DNA from: Bacteroidales bacterium UBA1253
GTDB taxonomy: Bacteria > Bacteroidota > Bacteroidia > Bacteroidales > Paludibacteraceae
NCBI GenBank assembly: GCA_002308815.1
Contig: DBVX01000079.1
Location: 1-17,301 of the forward strand
Direction: 5' to 3'
DNA: 17,301 nucleotides
The translations under genes and the position numbers were made by a program. A model generated the notes under the pieces. That model was not told the origin of the DNA. It made no database searches and saw only the letters and a list, made by a program, of their open reading frames with translations. Positions 1-6,529 of the stretch are shown one piece after another (positions within the stretch are counted from its first letter, which is position 1; each line of letters begins with the position of its first letter).

Positions 1-96
1 CGGTGCCCGGTCTGCGGAACAGGGGCGATGCCTGCGCATGATGACCGGTTTCCGCCCGTTTCCGATGACACAATGAACACGGTTTGTCATTCATAA
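1..96 (+). CDS. C-terminal end of an unidentified CxxC protein, possibly a transposase (partial)
   Basis: Frame 1 is open from the window edge to a TAA at 94-96 and encodes 31 residues starting RCPVCGTGAMPAHDD. The CPVCG motif looks like half of a zinc knuckle. Short C-terminal tails of this kind occur on some transposases, for example those of the IS91 type, which would suit the edge of an accessory island, but 31 residues cannot decide the family. The start and most of the gene lie outside the window. The frame, the stop codon and the CxxC are seen; the transposase idea is inference. Confidence 0.4.
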   Translation, partial: RCPVCGTGAMPAHDDRFPPVSDDTMNTVCHS

Positions 97-133
97 GCGG
101 GCAAAGATCTCGAAAAGATTTGAATTATGCAAA

Positions 134-169
134 CATTGGCGCATGATTTTTCGATTTTTCCCGCCAATG
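134..169. terminator. Inverted repeat between two convergent genes, possible bidirectional terminator
   Basis: CATTGGCG (134-141) pairs with CGCCAATG (162-169) around a T-rich 20-base loop. It lies between the plus-strand gene ending at 96 and the minus-strand ATPase-1 ending at 317. A short T run follows on the plus strand (173-179) and only a weak one on the minus strand. The position suits a shared terminator, but the long loop makes this tentative. Confidence 0.3.
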
Positions 170-229
170 CGGTGTTTTTGGGTATTTTCCACAACTTTCC
201 ATGCCTCCGTTTTCCGCTCCTTTCCCGTC

Positions 230-265
230 CTGTTTCCTGCTCTGTTTCCCGCTCTGTTTTCTGTT
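230..265. repeat. Three 12-bp pyrimidine-rich tandem units
   Basis: CTGTTTCCTGCT (230-241), CTGTTTCCCGCT (242-253) and CTGTTTTCTGTT (254-265) follow each other without a gap. They sit inside a longer polypyrimidine stretch (about 190-290). On the minus strand this is a purine-rich tract 50-90 bases beyond the ATPase-1 stop codon, so it may be part of that transcript's 3' end. Frames through it encode only low-complexity peptides. Confidence 0.6.
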
Positions 266-316
266 TCCTTTTCCGCCCTTTCCACCTTGTCTTCCTGACG
301 GGACAGGTCACTTATG

Positions 317-1495
317 TCAATATACAAAGCCGAAATGCCACAACGGAATCTCATTCCTGTAAACAAATTCCACATCGTCCTTCACTATATAAGCCCTTTC
401 AAGTCCTTCTATCTGCCTTTTGTCTTTGCGACGACCACCCACCTCAAAAGTGATGCCATCCACCTCAAAATCAGAAACAGGAGATGCCGTCACAAAATGA
501 CCAACCCTCATCCACGATAAAAACATCGTTTCACGCATATTGCCCGTGTCCGGCTCCGCCTCTGCCTCACTCAATGCCTCTGCCGTATTGGGGTTGTTGA
601 GATACACCTTGTCCACTTTTTCCAGCACTTTGATTCCTTTTGCCTTTTCACGCAGCACATTGATCAGCCCTGCCTTCTCCAAATAGAGCATATATTGCGG
701 TAATGTGTTGCGACTGATACCGAGGTCACGTTCCAACTTTTGGTAGTTGGGCTTGAACGGCACACTCTGCGCCAGCACATACAGAAGTTTCTTCAACTTC
801 TGTACGGAGGCAATGTTCATCTCCGCATACATCGGGATATCCACCTCTGTCATCTGCTTGAGTATGCCGTTCAGACGCTCCCTGTATCCGGGTTCCGCAT
901 AAAAAGGATAATAACCGGACTGCATATACTGCCTGAACAACTGCAAGGGACGCAAATCTTTCATGGGGAACTCCACTCCGCCGTCCAGAATCTCCTGCAA
1001 CGGATATGCCGGAAGCGACAAGCCCTGCGACATGTTCACATACTCGCGGAACGACATGCCGTAAAGCGTATAACTCAACTTGCGACGGCTCAAATCGGCT
1101 CCCCCGCGCTCCAAATCAAGAATGGAAGAACCGGTATAAACCACATTCAGTTGCGGCAACTGGTCATAGATGTTCTTCAACTCCACCGACCAGCCTTTGT
1201 ATTTGTGTATCTCGTCAATATAGAGATACTTGCCGCCCTGCTGGTAAAACTGCAACGCCAGGTCAAACAAGCGGTGTTCTGCAAAATAGAAATCATCCGC
1301 CAGCACATACAATGCCTCCTGCGGTTTGTGCGTGAGTCGGATATGCTGCAACACCAGTGTTGTCTTGCCGACTCCGCGAGTTCCGAGGATGGCAATCAGG
1401 CGTGCCTCCCAGTTGATTTGCTCATGCAGATAACGCACAAAACGCATATCAACCTGCGAGAGCATACGATCCGATGTCATAAACAATGCTTTCAT
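317..1495 (-). CDS. AAA+ ATPase with C-terminal DUF4143-like domain (ATPase-1)
   Basis: This 392-residue protein belongs to the AAA_14/DUF4143 group, abundant in Bacteroidota but without a firmly assigned function. Counted from the start chosen here, the Walker A motif GTRGVGKTT is at about 38-46, the Walker B YLYIDEIH at about 90-97 (D94, E95), and a sensor-like TGSS at 121-124. The C-terminus keeps a degenerate PD-(D/E)XK-like core (an acidic stretch, then FEVGGRRK). The frame is open up to 1567, but I chose the ATG at 1495 because the promoter-like elements at 1525-1559 would fall inside the longer version and because AGGAAC precedes 1495. It is the most divergent of the four ATPases here and the only one on the minus strand. 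It reads away from the AbiE pair, with repeat copy 1 between them. The family call is firm; the role (regulation, defence or toxin-antitoxin-like) is open. Confidence 0.85.
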   Translation of the reverse strand: MKALFMTSDRMLSQVDMRFVRYLHEQINWEARLIAILGTRGVGKTTLVLQHIRLTHKPQEALYVLADDFYFAEHRLFDLALQFYQQGGKYLYIDEIHKYKGWSVELKNIYDQLPQLNVVYTGSSILDLERGGADLSRRKLSYTLYGMSFREYVNMSQGLSLPAYPLQEILDGGVEFPMKDLRPLQLFRQYMQSGYYPFYAEPGYRERLNGILKQMTEVDIPMYAEMNIASVQKLKKLLYVLAQSVPFKPNYQKLERDLGISRNTLPQYMLYLEKAGLINVLREKAKGIKVLEKVDKVYLNNPNTAEALSEAEAEPDTGNMRETMFLSWMRVGHFVTASPVSDFEVDGITFEVGGRRKDKRQIEGLERAYIVKDDVEFVYRNEIPLWHFGFVY

Positions 1496-1524
1496 CTGTT
1501 CCTTTTGCTGTTTGATTTTCGGCG

Positions 1525-1559
1525 CAAAAGTAATACTATCGCCTGAATTGCACGACAAA
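1525..1559 (-). promoter_or_regulatory. Candidate promoter of ATPase-1
   Basis: On the minus strand TACTTTTG (1525-1532) matches the Bacteroidota -7 box TAnnTTTG. A TTTG (1556-1559) lies upstream, but the 23-bp spacer is longer than the 19 bp seen elsewhere in the window. GTGCA occurs three times around it (1549-1553, 1563-1567, 1582-1586), the outer two 33 bp apart. The perfect palindrome TATTTGCAAATA (1646-1657) lies further upstream. Either could be an operator. Confidence 0.5.
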
Positions 1560-1667
1560 ATATGCACTTTTTATTATTTTTTGCACATTGTACTATGCGT
1601 TTTAGCAGAAGAACATCGATACGGATGTACAACTAACGTTCTATTTATTTGCAAATAGCAATTAAAA

Positions 1668-2035
1668 TTTGCGGTAATATCAGTATGTCAAAGGTTGTTT
1701 TGCGCGGTTTATCGTGCCGCGCGGCACAAACTAATTGATAATTCTTATCTCCTTCGAAGAACGATCTGAAGGTATGGACAATTGATAATGGACAATTAGC
1801 GGTCAGGCTTTTTGGGGGGTGTCAATTATGGCTTGCTTGTCTTGGTCGAATATGTATGCTTTATCATTTTATGCGAAGCGTTCTCGTGCTTCACAGCTAT
1901 TCTCATTTCTCGCCTGCATACTCATACCCGCCCGGGCATAAGGAGGCATAGACGCAGAATAGTTTTTTCATGATTGTTGAGTTTTTAATGGTTAATTTAT
2001 TGTTTGTTTATTCGTTTTGTCGGGTTATGGTTATC
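1668..2035. repeat. Island intergenic repeat, copy 1 (expanded by extra sequence)
   Basis: The copy starts with TTTGCGGTAAT (1668-1678), then TATGTCAAAGG and TTTTGCGCGG. It contains the perfect palindrome GTGCCGCGCGGCAC (1714-1727), the second hairpin (1924-1939) and the AT-rich tail ending near 2035. Two extra stretches interrupt it: about 1728-1790, which holds GGACAATT twice, and about 1815-1897. The core segments CGGTCAGGCTTTTT and CAATTAT remain between them. It fills most of the 1568-2127 gap between the divergent ATPase-1 and abiEi; I see no gene there. Confidence 0.85.
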
Positions 2036-2062
2036 AACTATGTCATATTGTGAATAAAAAAT

Positions 2063-2093
2063 TTTGCCATACCGTAAAAATACCGTATCTTTG
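2063..2093 (+). promoter_or_regulatory. Promoter of the abiE pair with overlapping direct-repeat operator candidate
   Basis: TTTG (2063-2066), a 19-bp spacer and TATCTTTG (2086-2093) match the Bacteroidota consensus. Inside the spacer TACCGTA occurs twice, at 2070-2076 and 2081-2087, 11 bp apart and so on the same face of the helix; the second copy overlaps the -7 box. AbiEi proteins are known to repress their own operon, so this is a good candidate binding site (inference). Confidence 0.75.
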
Positions 2094-2127
2094 CAGCCTG
2101 AAAATCTAAATAATTTGGATTATCGGT

Positions 2128-2691
2128 ATGCAGAACACATTAAATAATCTTTGGCAGTTGCCTCAAACAGTATTTACTATCAGTCAGTTGGCATCTCTTC
2201 TGCAAGAACCTCGCACCGAACTGATTGTGAAACGGATGTACTATTATGTCCGGCAGGGCAGTCTGTTGTCGCCCAGGCGGGGCATCTATGCCAAGCCCCT
2301 ATACAACCCCGAGGAGTTGGCTTGTGCGCTCTATACGCCTTGTTATCTTTCGCTTGAGTATGTGCTTCAGCAAGCGGGTGTGGTGTTCCAGATGGATGAG
2401 ACACTGACAATGGTAAGTCCGCTGTCACGCACCCTGACCATTGACGGGCATACATTCCGTTACCGTCAGATGCGCGGCGACCTGATAGCCTCTATGGCAG
2501 GCATTGAGAACCGGCGGAACATCAACATCGCCATCCCTGAACGCGCACTGCTTGACACGATGTACCTGCAACCGCATTGCCACTTTGACAACCTGCATCC
2601 TCTCTCCCGCCGGATGATACGGCAACTTTTGCCTGTATATCAGAACAAGCGGCTGACAGAGCGCGTGGAAAAACTCTTCTCCCAATCGTAA
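2128..2691 (+). CDS. abiEi: AbiEi-family type IV antitoxin / transcriptional regulator
   Basis: This 187-residue protein resembles AbiEi antitoxins. An N-terminal winged-helix segment (about residues 15-60, with VFTISQLASLL and a basic RQGSLLSPRRGIYAKP turn) is followed by the C-terminal antitoxin region with LSLEYVLQQAGV and the typical PERALLDTMYL stretch. In this family the antitoxin represses its operon and counters the partner nucleotidyltransferase without a stable protein complex. The ATG at 2128 is 34 bp after the promoter, and the toxin gene follows after 15 bp. The length is close to that of other Bacteroidota AbiEi-like proteins. Family and pairing are well supported; antitoxin activity is inferred. 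Confidence 0.85.
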   Translation: MQNTLNNLWQLPQTVFTISQLASLLQEPRTELIVKRMYYYVRQGSLLSPRRGIYAKPLYNPEELACALYTPCYLSLEYVLQQAGVVFQMDETLTMVSPLSRTLTIDGHTFRYRQMRGDLIASMAGIENRRNINIAIPERALLDTMYLQPHCHFDNLHPLSRRMIRQLLPVYQNKRLTERVEKLFSQS

Positions 2692-2706
2692 AAAATCACT
2701 GTTTCT

Positions 2707-3402
2707 ATGGATACGAACCGTCACAAATACTTCATGCTGCAATTACTCAAGGACATCTATTCCGACCCGCGCCTTGCCTCCTCGCTCGGCTTCAAGGGCG
2801 GAACGGCACTGATGTTCTTTTATGGTCTGCCGCGTTTCTCGGTGGACTTGGATTTCAACCTGTTGGACACCACACGGGAAAAGCAGGTGTATGAACAGGT
2901 GCGGAAAATAGTGCTCCGCTACGGCAAGATACATGATGAAGCCGTCAAGTTCTTCGGACCGCTGTTGGTTCTTGACTACGGTATGGGCGAGAGGAAACTG
3001 AAAATAGAAATCAGCAACCGTGTCTATCCCAACCATTACGAGATGCGCAACCTGCTCGGCATCAACATCCGTGTGATGACCGAGGCGGATATGTTCGCAC
3101 ACAAACTATGCGCTCTGCTTGACCGGACGGAAACAACCAACCGCGACATCTTCGACTGCTGGTTCTTCTTGCAACGTCACACACCCGTCAATCGCGGGAT
3201 TGTGGAAATGCGTATGCAGTGTCCGTTGGAGGAGTACCTCGGCAAGTGCGTCAGTATGCTGCAATCGCTCCCCTCACGCAGTCTGTTGGACGGTTTGGGC
3301 GAGCTGACAGACCCGCAAATGAAGACTTTCGTGCGTAACCGCCTGCGGGAGGAAACAATCACGCTGATGCAGTTCTTCCAAGCATTCCCGATTACGGTGT
3401 AA
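2707..3402 (+). CDS. abiEii: AbiEii/AbiGii-family nucleotidyltransferase toxin
   Basis: This 231-residue protein carries the nucleotidyltransferase signature: GFKGGTAL at 28-35 (G31, G32) followed by RFSVDLDF at 43-50, with D47 and D49 as the metal-binding pair. A later block has the conserved lysine and acidic motif (ADMFAHKL, then NRDIFDCW). AbiEii toxins transfer nucleotides, in characterised members to tRNA acceptor ends, and arrest growth during phage infection. All visible active-site residues are present and the gene is uninterrupted, so it looks functional. It sits 15 bp after abiEi in one operon. Repeat copy 2 starts about 10 bp after its stop codon, and no separate terminator is visible. 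Confidence 0.9.
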   Translation: MDTNRHKYFMLQLLKDIYSDPRLASSLGFKGGTALMFFYGLPRFSVDLDFNLLDTTREKQVYEQVRKIVLRYGKIHDEAVKFFGPLLVLDYGMGERKLKIEISNRVYPNHYEMRNLLGINIRVMTEADMFAHKLCALLDRTETTNRDIFDCWFFLQRHTPVNRGIVEMRMQCPLEEYLGKCVSMLQSLPSRSLLDGLGELTDPQMKTFVRNRLREETITLMQFFQAFPITV

Positions 3403-3411
3403 TTTTATTCA

Positions 3412-3653
3412 CAATACATCAAAGGTCGTTTTGCGCGGTTTTACGTGCCGCGCGGCACGGTAGGCTTTTTCAATTATCCCCAACAACCATTCTCATTTCT
3501 CGGCTGCTTACTCATGCCCGCCGGGGCATAAGGAGGCATAGACACAGAATAGTTTTTCATAATGTTGAGTTTTTAATGGTTAATTTATTGTTTGTTTAAT
3601 TTACATTATATCAATGGTTTGTAATCAGACGTTATACTGAACACAAACAACAA
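3412..3653. repeat. Island intergenic repeat, copy 2
   Basis: This compact copy lies between abiEii and ATPase-2. It has ATCAAAGGTCGTTTTGCG, the palindrome GTGCCGCGCGGCAC (3445-3458), GGTAGGCTTTTTC, a second hairpin with stem ATGCCC/GGGCAT (3514-3529), AAGGAGGCATAG, and an AT-rich tail with GTTTGTTTA. Homology to copy 5 runs past the tail, through ACATTATATCA and ACAAACAACAATTTG, right up to the first iteron. That is further than with the other copies, so copies 2 and 5 share both repeat and leader. Confidence 0.9.
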
Positions 3654-3733
3654 TTTGCGATTAGCGGTTCTTTTGCGGCTTAAAAAAATGCGATTAGTGA
3701 ACGATTTGTACCTAAAAGATTTTGCGATTTGCG
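3654..3733 (+). promoter_or_regulatory. Three phased direct repeats (iterons) upstream of ATPase-2
   Basis: TTTGCGATTAGCG (3654-3666), AATGCGATTAGTG (3687-3699) and TTTGCGATTTGCG (3721-3733) are 33 and 34 bp apart. The third copy contains the TTTG of the -33 element, so a protein bound there would compete with RNA polymerase. A weaker TTTG recurs midway in the first two units (3672, 3705), also 33 bp apart. Best read as an operator with gene-specific sequence; the binding protein is unknown. Confidence 0.7.
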
Positions 3734-3750
3734 TATTAGCCATACCTTTG
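3721..3750 (+). promoter_or_regulatory. Promoter of ATPase-2
   Basis: TTTG (3721-3724), an 18-bp spacer and TACCTTTG (3743-3750) fit the Bacteroidota consensus. The -7 box ends 26 bp before the start codon. Confidence 0.75.
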
Positions 3751-3776
3751 CGCTCAAAATATAAAAATTACAGTCT

Positions 3777-5105
3777 ATGATATTCAAACGTAAACTCTAC
3801 GAACGTATGCTTCAATGGAAGCAAAAGCGTAACGGAACGACAGCACTACTTATTCAGGGCGCAAGGCGTGTGGGTAAATCCACCCTCGCCACACAATTTG
3901 CCCAACAAGAGTACAAATCTTATATTCTGCTTGACTTCGCCGAATCCTCCACTGAAATAGATGAGTTGTTCGACAATATCCGTGACCTTGACTATTTCTT
4001 TTTTCGTCTGCAAAACCTTTTTCACACCACCCTGTATAAGAGGGAGAGTGTCATAATTTTTGACGAGATTCAACTTAAACCTCTTGCCCGTCAAGCCATC
4101 AAGTATTTAGTGAGAGACGGCAGGTACGATTATATTGAGACAGGCTCATTATTAAGCATCAAGAAGAATGTACAACACATTGTCATTCCATCCGAAGAAA
4201 CACGCCTAACCCTCTATCCTATGGATTTTGAAGAGTTTCGTTGGGCTTTGTCGGACGACAATACCGTTCCTTTTATGGAACAAGCATTCTCGATGAAACG
4301 TCCTATGGGTCAATCCGTTCACCGTCAATGGATGCGGGATATAAGAGTGTACGCGTTGGTCGGCGGAATGCCGCAGGCGGTTCAAACATATCTTTCGACT
4401 AACGATTTACAACAAGTAGATGCCGTCAAGAGAGAAATTATTCAACTCTATGATGATGACTTCCACAAGATAGATGGTAGCGGAACTGCCTCACGTCTTT
4501 TTAAGGATATACCAACTCAACTGACCTCTAACGCAAACAGATATATGGTCTATTCCGCGACCGAACGCCGACTAAATGCTGCAACAAAGGCTATAATACG
4601 AGAGATGCAGGACAGCAAAGTGATCCATATAGCCTATCACGCCAATGATCCGCAGGTGGGTATGCCATTAAGCAGAAATACAGACCGATATAAAATATTT
4701 CTTGCCGATACAGGTCTGTTCCTGACACTTGCATTTTGGGATAAAGATTATACGGAAAACATCATCTATCAGCAACTTTTATCGGATAAACTTTCGGTCA
4801 ATCTCGGTTATGTATATGAAAACCTTGTGGCACAGATGCTCCGAACAAAAGGCGATGAATTGTTCTACTACACTTTTCCATCGGAAAATAATCATAATTA
4901 CGAGATTGACTTTCTGCTTTCGCGTGGGAATAAGTTAGTGCCGATAGAGGTCAAGTCGTCAGGCTACAAAACCCATAAGTCGCTTGATGTCTTCTGCGAG
5001 AAGTTCTCACAGCGCATAGGCGAGCGGATACTGCTTTACACTAAGGACTACGCTCGCGACGGTCAGACCGTCTGCGTGCCGGTGTATTTCACGCCGTTCC
5101 TGTAA
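3777..5105 (+). CDS. AAA+ ATPase with DUF4143 / PD-(D/E)XK-like C-terminus (ATPase-2)
   Basis: This 442-residue protein has Walker A GARRVGKST (28-36), Walker B VIIFDEIQ (92-99; D96, E97) and a TGSLL sensor-like motif (122-126). The C-terminus has an intact PD-(D/E)XK-like core: D378 in YEIDFLL, then E391-x-K393 in IEVKSS. It is a paralogue of ATPase-4: same start (MIF.RKLY..ML), same length, and identical over the last 69 residues. The first part of the gene is AT-richer with different codons, while the last 200 bases match ATPase-4 closely, so it is a mosaic. It has its own promoter, an iteron operator and a strong terminator, so it is a stand-alone unit. Nuclease activity is not proven for this family; roles in defence or regulation are possible. 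Confidence 0.88.
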   Translation: MIFKRKLYERMLQWKQKRNGTTALLIQGARRVGKSTLATQFAQQEYKSYILLDFAESSTEIDELFDNIRDLDYFFFRLQNLFHTTLYKRESVIIFDEIQLKPLARQAIKYLVRDGRYDYIETGSLLSIKKNVQHIVIPSEETRLTLYPMDFEEFRWALSDDNTVPFMEQAFSMKRPMGQSVHRQWMRDIRVYALVGGMPQAVQTYLSTNDLQQVDAVKREIIQLYDDDFHKIDGSGTASRLFKDIPTQLTSNANRYMVYSATERRLNAATKAIIREMQDSKVIHIAYHANDPQVGMPLSRNTDRYKIFLADTGLFLTLAFWDKDYTENIIYQQLLSDKLSVNLGYVYENLVAQMLRTKGDELFYYTFPSENNHNYEIDFLLSRGNKLVPIEVKSSGYKTHKSLDVFCEKFSQRIGERILLYTKDYARDGQTVCVPVYFTPFL

Positions 5106-5127
5106 GTTCTTTGCTTGCACTTTCAGG

Positions 5128-5162
5128 CGGACAGATTGCGAAAAACAGTCTGTCCGTTTTTT
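5128..5162 (+). terminator. Rho-independent terminator of ATPase-2
   Basis: CGGACAGA (5128-5135) pairs perfectly with TCTGTCCG (5149-5156) around a 13-base loop and is followed by TTTTTT. It begins 22 bases after the stop codon and is the clearest terminator in the window. Confidence 0.9.
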
Positions 5163-5176
5163 ATGTTGTTTGTTTT

Positions 5177-5400
5177 CAGTATGTCAAAGGTCGCTTGGGC
5201 AACTATGCTGTTGGTTCCCGGGTGTTGGTTTAGTCCTATTTTCAACTCCACTATTTCCTTTCATTCTGTGTTACCATGCTTGCGGAGAGCAGGAGGCAAC
5301 AGAAGACAGGGAATAGTTTTTGTTTCATAATTTTAGGTTTTTTAAGGGTTAATTATATTGTTCGTTTATTTGTTTTGTCGTGTTGGGTTTGGTTTGTTGA
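5177..5400. repeat. Island intergenic repeat, copy 3 (diverged centre)
   Basis: The first 17-18 bases (CAGTATGTCAAAGGTCG) and the last 100 or so (from GGAGGCA through GGGAATAGTTTTTGTTTC to GTTTATTTGTTTTGTCG) match the other copies. The middle, including both hairpins, is replaced or diverged beyond recognition. It lies between the terminator of ATPase-2 and the 3' end of the minus-strand mqsRA pair, in the same orientation as the rest. I see no gene in 5106-5536. Confidence 0.7.
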
Positions 5401-5468
5401 TATAGCATTGTATGTTTTTGACCTTGTTGTGGGACATTGATTTCTCTTTGTGTACGCGGTTGCACACA

Positions 5469-5507
5469 AAAAGCGGCAATCCGCTATTTTATTGGATTAC
5501 CGCTTTT
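5469..5507. terminator. Bidirectional terminator hairpin after the mqsRA-like pair
   Basis: AAAAGCGGCAATCC (5469-5482) pairs with GGATTACCGCTTTT (5494-5507), with one mismatch in fourteen and an 11-base loop. On the minus strand it lies 30 bases after the antitoxin stop codon and ends in TTTTT, so it should terminate that operon. The plus-strand T run is shorter. Confidence 0.8.
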
Positions 5508-5536
5508 CAGTATTTGCAGGAAACAGTCTTATGCCC

Positions 5537-6070
5537 CTACATCGCCACTTTGTTCATCATCCCTCCGAAGGAGAAGAACTCGTGCAGCCATTGGAAATTG
5601 GGCTTGCGCTTGATTTCGTTGATTATGGTCTTTTCTATCTTCCGGCAGAGTTTGTTGTACTCTTCCTCTGTCATCTCGCGTTTGCAGCCTTCCACATAAC
5701 GCAGGAACACAGCCGGTGTCTGCACCGAGCGCAGCATCTTACCTATCGCCTCGGAGGGCATCTCGCCGTCCTCGTATAGGCGGTACTGGTTCTCGCCGAG
5801 CCCCAGCACACGCGACATACCTGCAGCTGACATCCCGTACTTCTCGCGCAAAGCCTTCAGTTCGGCAGGCGAAGGTATGTCGTGCCGCTTGCGGTACTGC
5901 TCGTAGATGCGCTCAAGGTTGTCGAAGTCCATGTCGTTGGTCGTGTACTCGATGCCGGTGTCAAGGTCTTTGACATTGTGATGCTCGTATGTGTATGTCT
6001 CACCGCGATACTCTATCTCTCGCATCTCTTTCTGGTAAACGGCGTCGCCTTCTGTCAGCATACTTTTCAT
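5537..6070 (-). CDS. MqsA-like antitoxin with XRE-type helix-turn-helix, lacking the zinc-binding cysteines
   Basis: This 177-residue protein has an N-terminal beta-rich part (REIEYRGETYTYEHH, about 17-31), a linker, and an XRE-type helix-turn-helix at about 68-115 (SPAELKALREKYGMS, then LGLGENQYRLYEDGEMPSEA). The GxGxNxxxxYExG pattern is that of MqsA. The N-terminal CxxC pairs of E. coli MqsA are absent, so the zinc fold is lost or replaced. A charged C-terminal extension makes it longer than the 131-residue E. coli protein. The start overlaps the toxin stop in ATGA, and a strong GGAGG lies 6 bases upstream, unusual for this phylum; both fix the ATG at 6070. It should neutralise the upstream toxin and repress the operon. 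The pairing is clear; the MqsA assignment rests on motif and context. Confidence 0.75.
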   Translation of the reverse strand: MKSMLTEGDAVYQKEMREIEYRGETYTYEHHNVKDLDTGIEYTTNDMDFDNLERIYEQYRKRHDIPSPAELKALREKYGMSAAGMSRVLGLGENQYRLYEDGEMPSEAIGKMLRSVQTPAVFLRYVEGCKREMTEEEYNKLCRKIEKTIINEIKRKPNFQWLHEFFSFGGMMNKVAM

Positions 6071-6435
6071 AATGTGCCTCCTTTCTTCTTATACGGATAT
6101 TTCATCGGATATTCAGCTATGTGGAACGAAACGCATATAGTGGAATGATTGGGCAGTCCGTAACAGATTTTGATATAGACCTCCTGTCCGTCCACGTCCT
6201 TACCAAACACCCACAGGTCGCCCAAGCGGTTCAGCAGGTTCTTGATAGGACCTTCGGAATAATCGTCCACCGTGATGGATTTCACCACCTCCATACGCAT
6301 TGCGCGAGTGATGTTAAGGTCGCGCAGGGCTTGTATGTTCTTGTCCCTGTCGTCCAGAAAAAGAATGTCAAACACTTTCACTTTCTGATGGAAATCGTTA
6401 AGGAAGCGTTCCACTTCAGCCAACGTTGCTATCAT
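6067..6435 (-). CDS. MqsR-like toxin (RelE-fold mRNA interferase family)
   Basis: This 122-residue protein lines up with MqsR in its second half: a SITVDDYSEGP block where MqsR has its LSESDFYKS segment, then EVYIKI and a final CVSFHIAEYP strand matching the VYLKL and IVSF strands. MqsR cleaves mRNA, preferentially at GCU, and arrests growth. The gene comes first in the operon, before its antitoxin, as in mqsRA and higBA, and the two overlap by four bases, so translation is probably coupled. It has its own promoter with an operator-like palindrome. The N-terminal 40 residues are not recognisably MqsR-like. The toxin call is likely; cleavage specificity is unknown. Confidence 0.72.
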   Translation of the reverse strand: MIATLAEVERFLNDFHQKVKVFDILFLDDRDKNIQALRDLNITRAMRMEVVKSITVDDYSEGPIKNLLNRLGDLWVFGKDVDGQEVYIKICYGLPNHSTICVSFHIAEYPMKYPYKKKGGTL

Positions 6436-6463
6436 AGTTTCGTTCTGATTGGTTTTGCGCCTG

Positions 6464-6493
6464 CAAAGATACGGCTTTTTCTTGACATAACAA
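6464..6493 (-). promoter_or_regulatory. Promoter of the mqsRA-like operon
   Basis: On the minus strand, TTG (6491-6493), a 19-bp spacer and TATCTTTG (6464-6471) fit the Bacteroidota consensus. The -7 box lies 28 bases before the toxin start codon. Confidence 0.75.
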
Positions 6494-6528
6494 GTATTTT
6501 TTCAACTTTTTCGTTGAAAAAAGCTTGT
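6490..6528. promoter_or_regulatory. Palindromic operator candidate of the mqsRA-like operon
   Basis: A nested inverted repeat is centred near 6509: TTTTTTCAAC (6497-6506) with GTTGAAAAAA (6513-6522), flanked by ACAAG (6490-6494) and CTTGT (6524-6528). It covers the -33 element, where antitoxin binding would block transcription. Autorepression of this kind is standard for MqsA-type antitoxins; binding here is inferred. Confidence 0.65.
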
Positions 6529-6529
6529 T

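Noticed and set aside
740..1546. 268-codon plus-strand frame opposite ATPase-1
   Set aside because: Shadow of a conserved AAA+ gene; no promoter, no domain.
1668..2035. The intergenic repeat as a classical MITE
   Set aside because: I find no terminal inverted repeats and no target duplications at the ends of any copy, and copies occur only once per intergenic gap in one orientation.
3651..3733. Iterons as a short CRISPR array
   Set aside because: The repeats are only about 13 bp, degenerate and promoter-overlapping, and no cas gene is present; operator sites explain them better. The same holds for 6775-6856 and 8525-8610.
5412..5779. Plus-strand frames (95 and 109 codons) over the mqsRA terminator and the antitoxin 3' end
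   Set aside because: They cover a clear terminator hairpin and run antisense to the helix-turn-helix gene.
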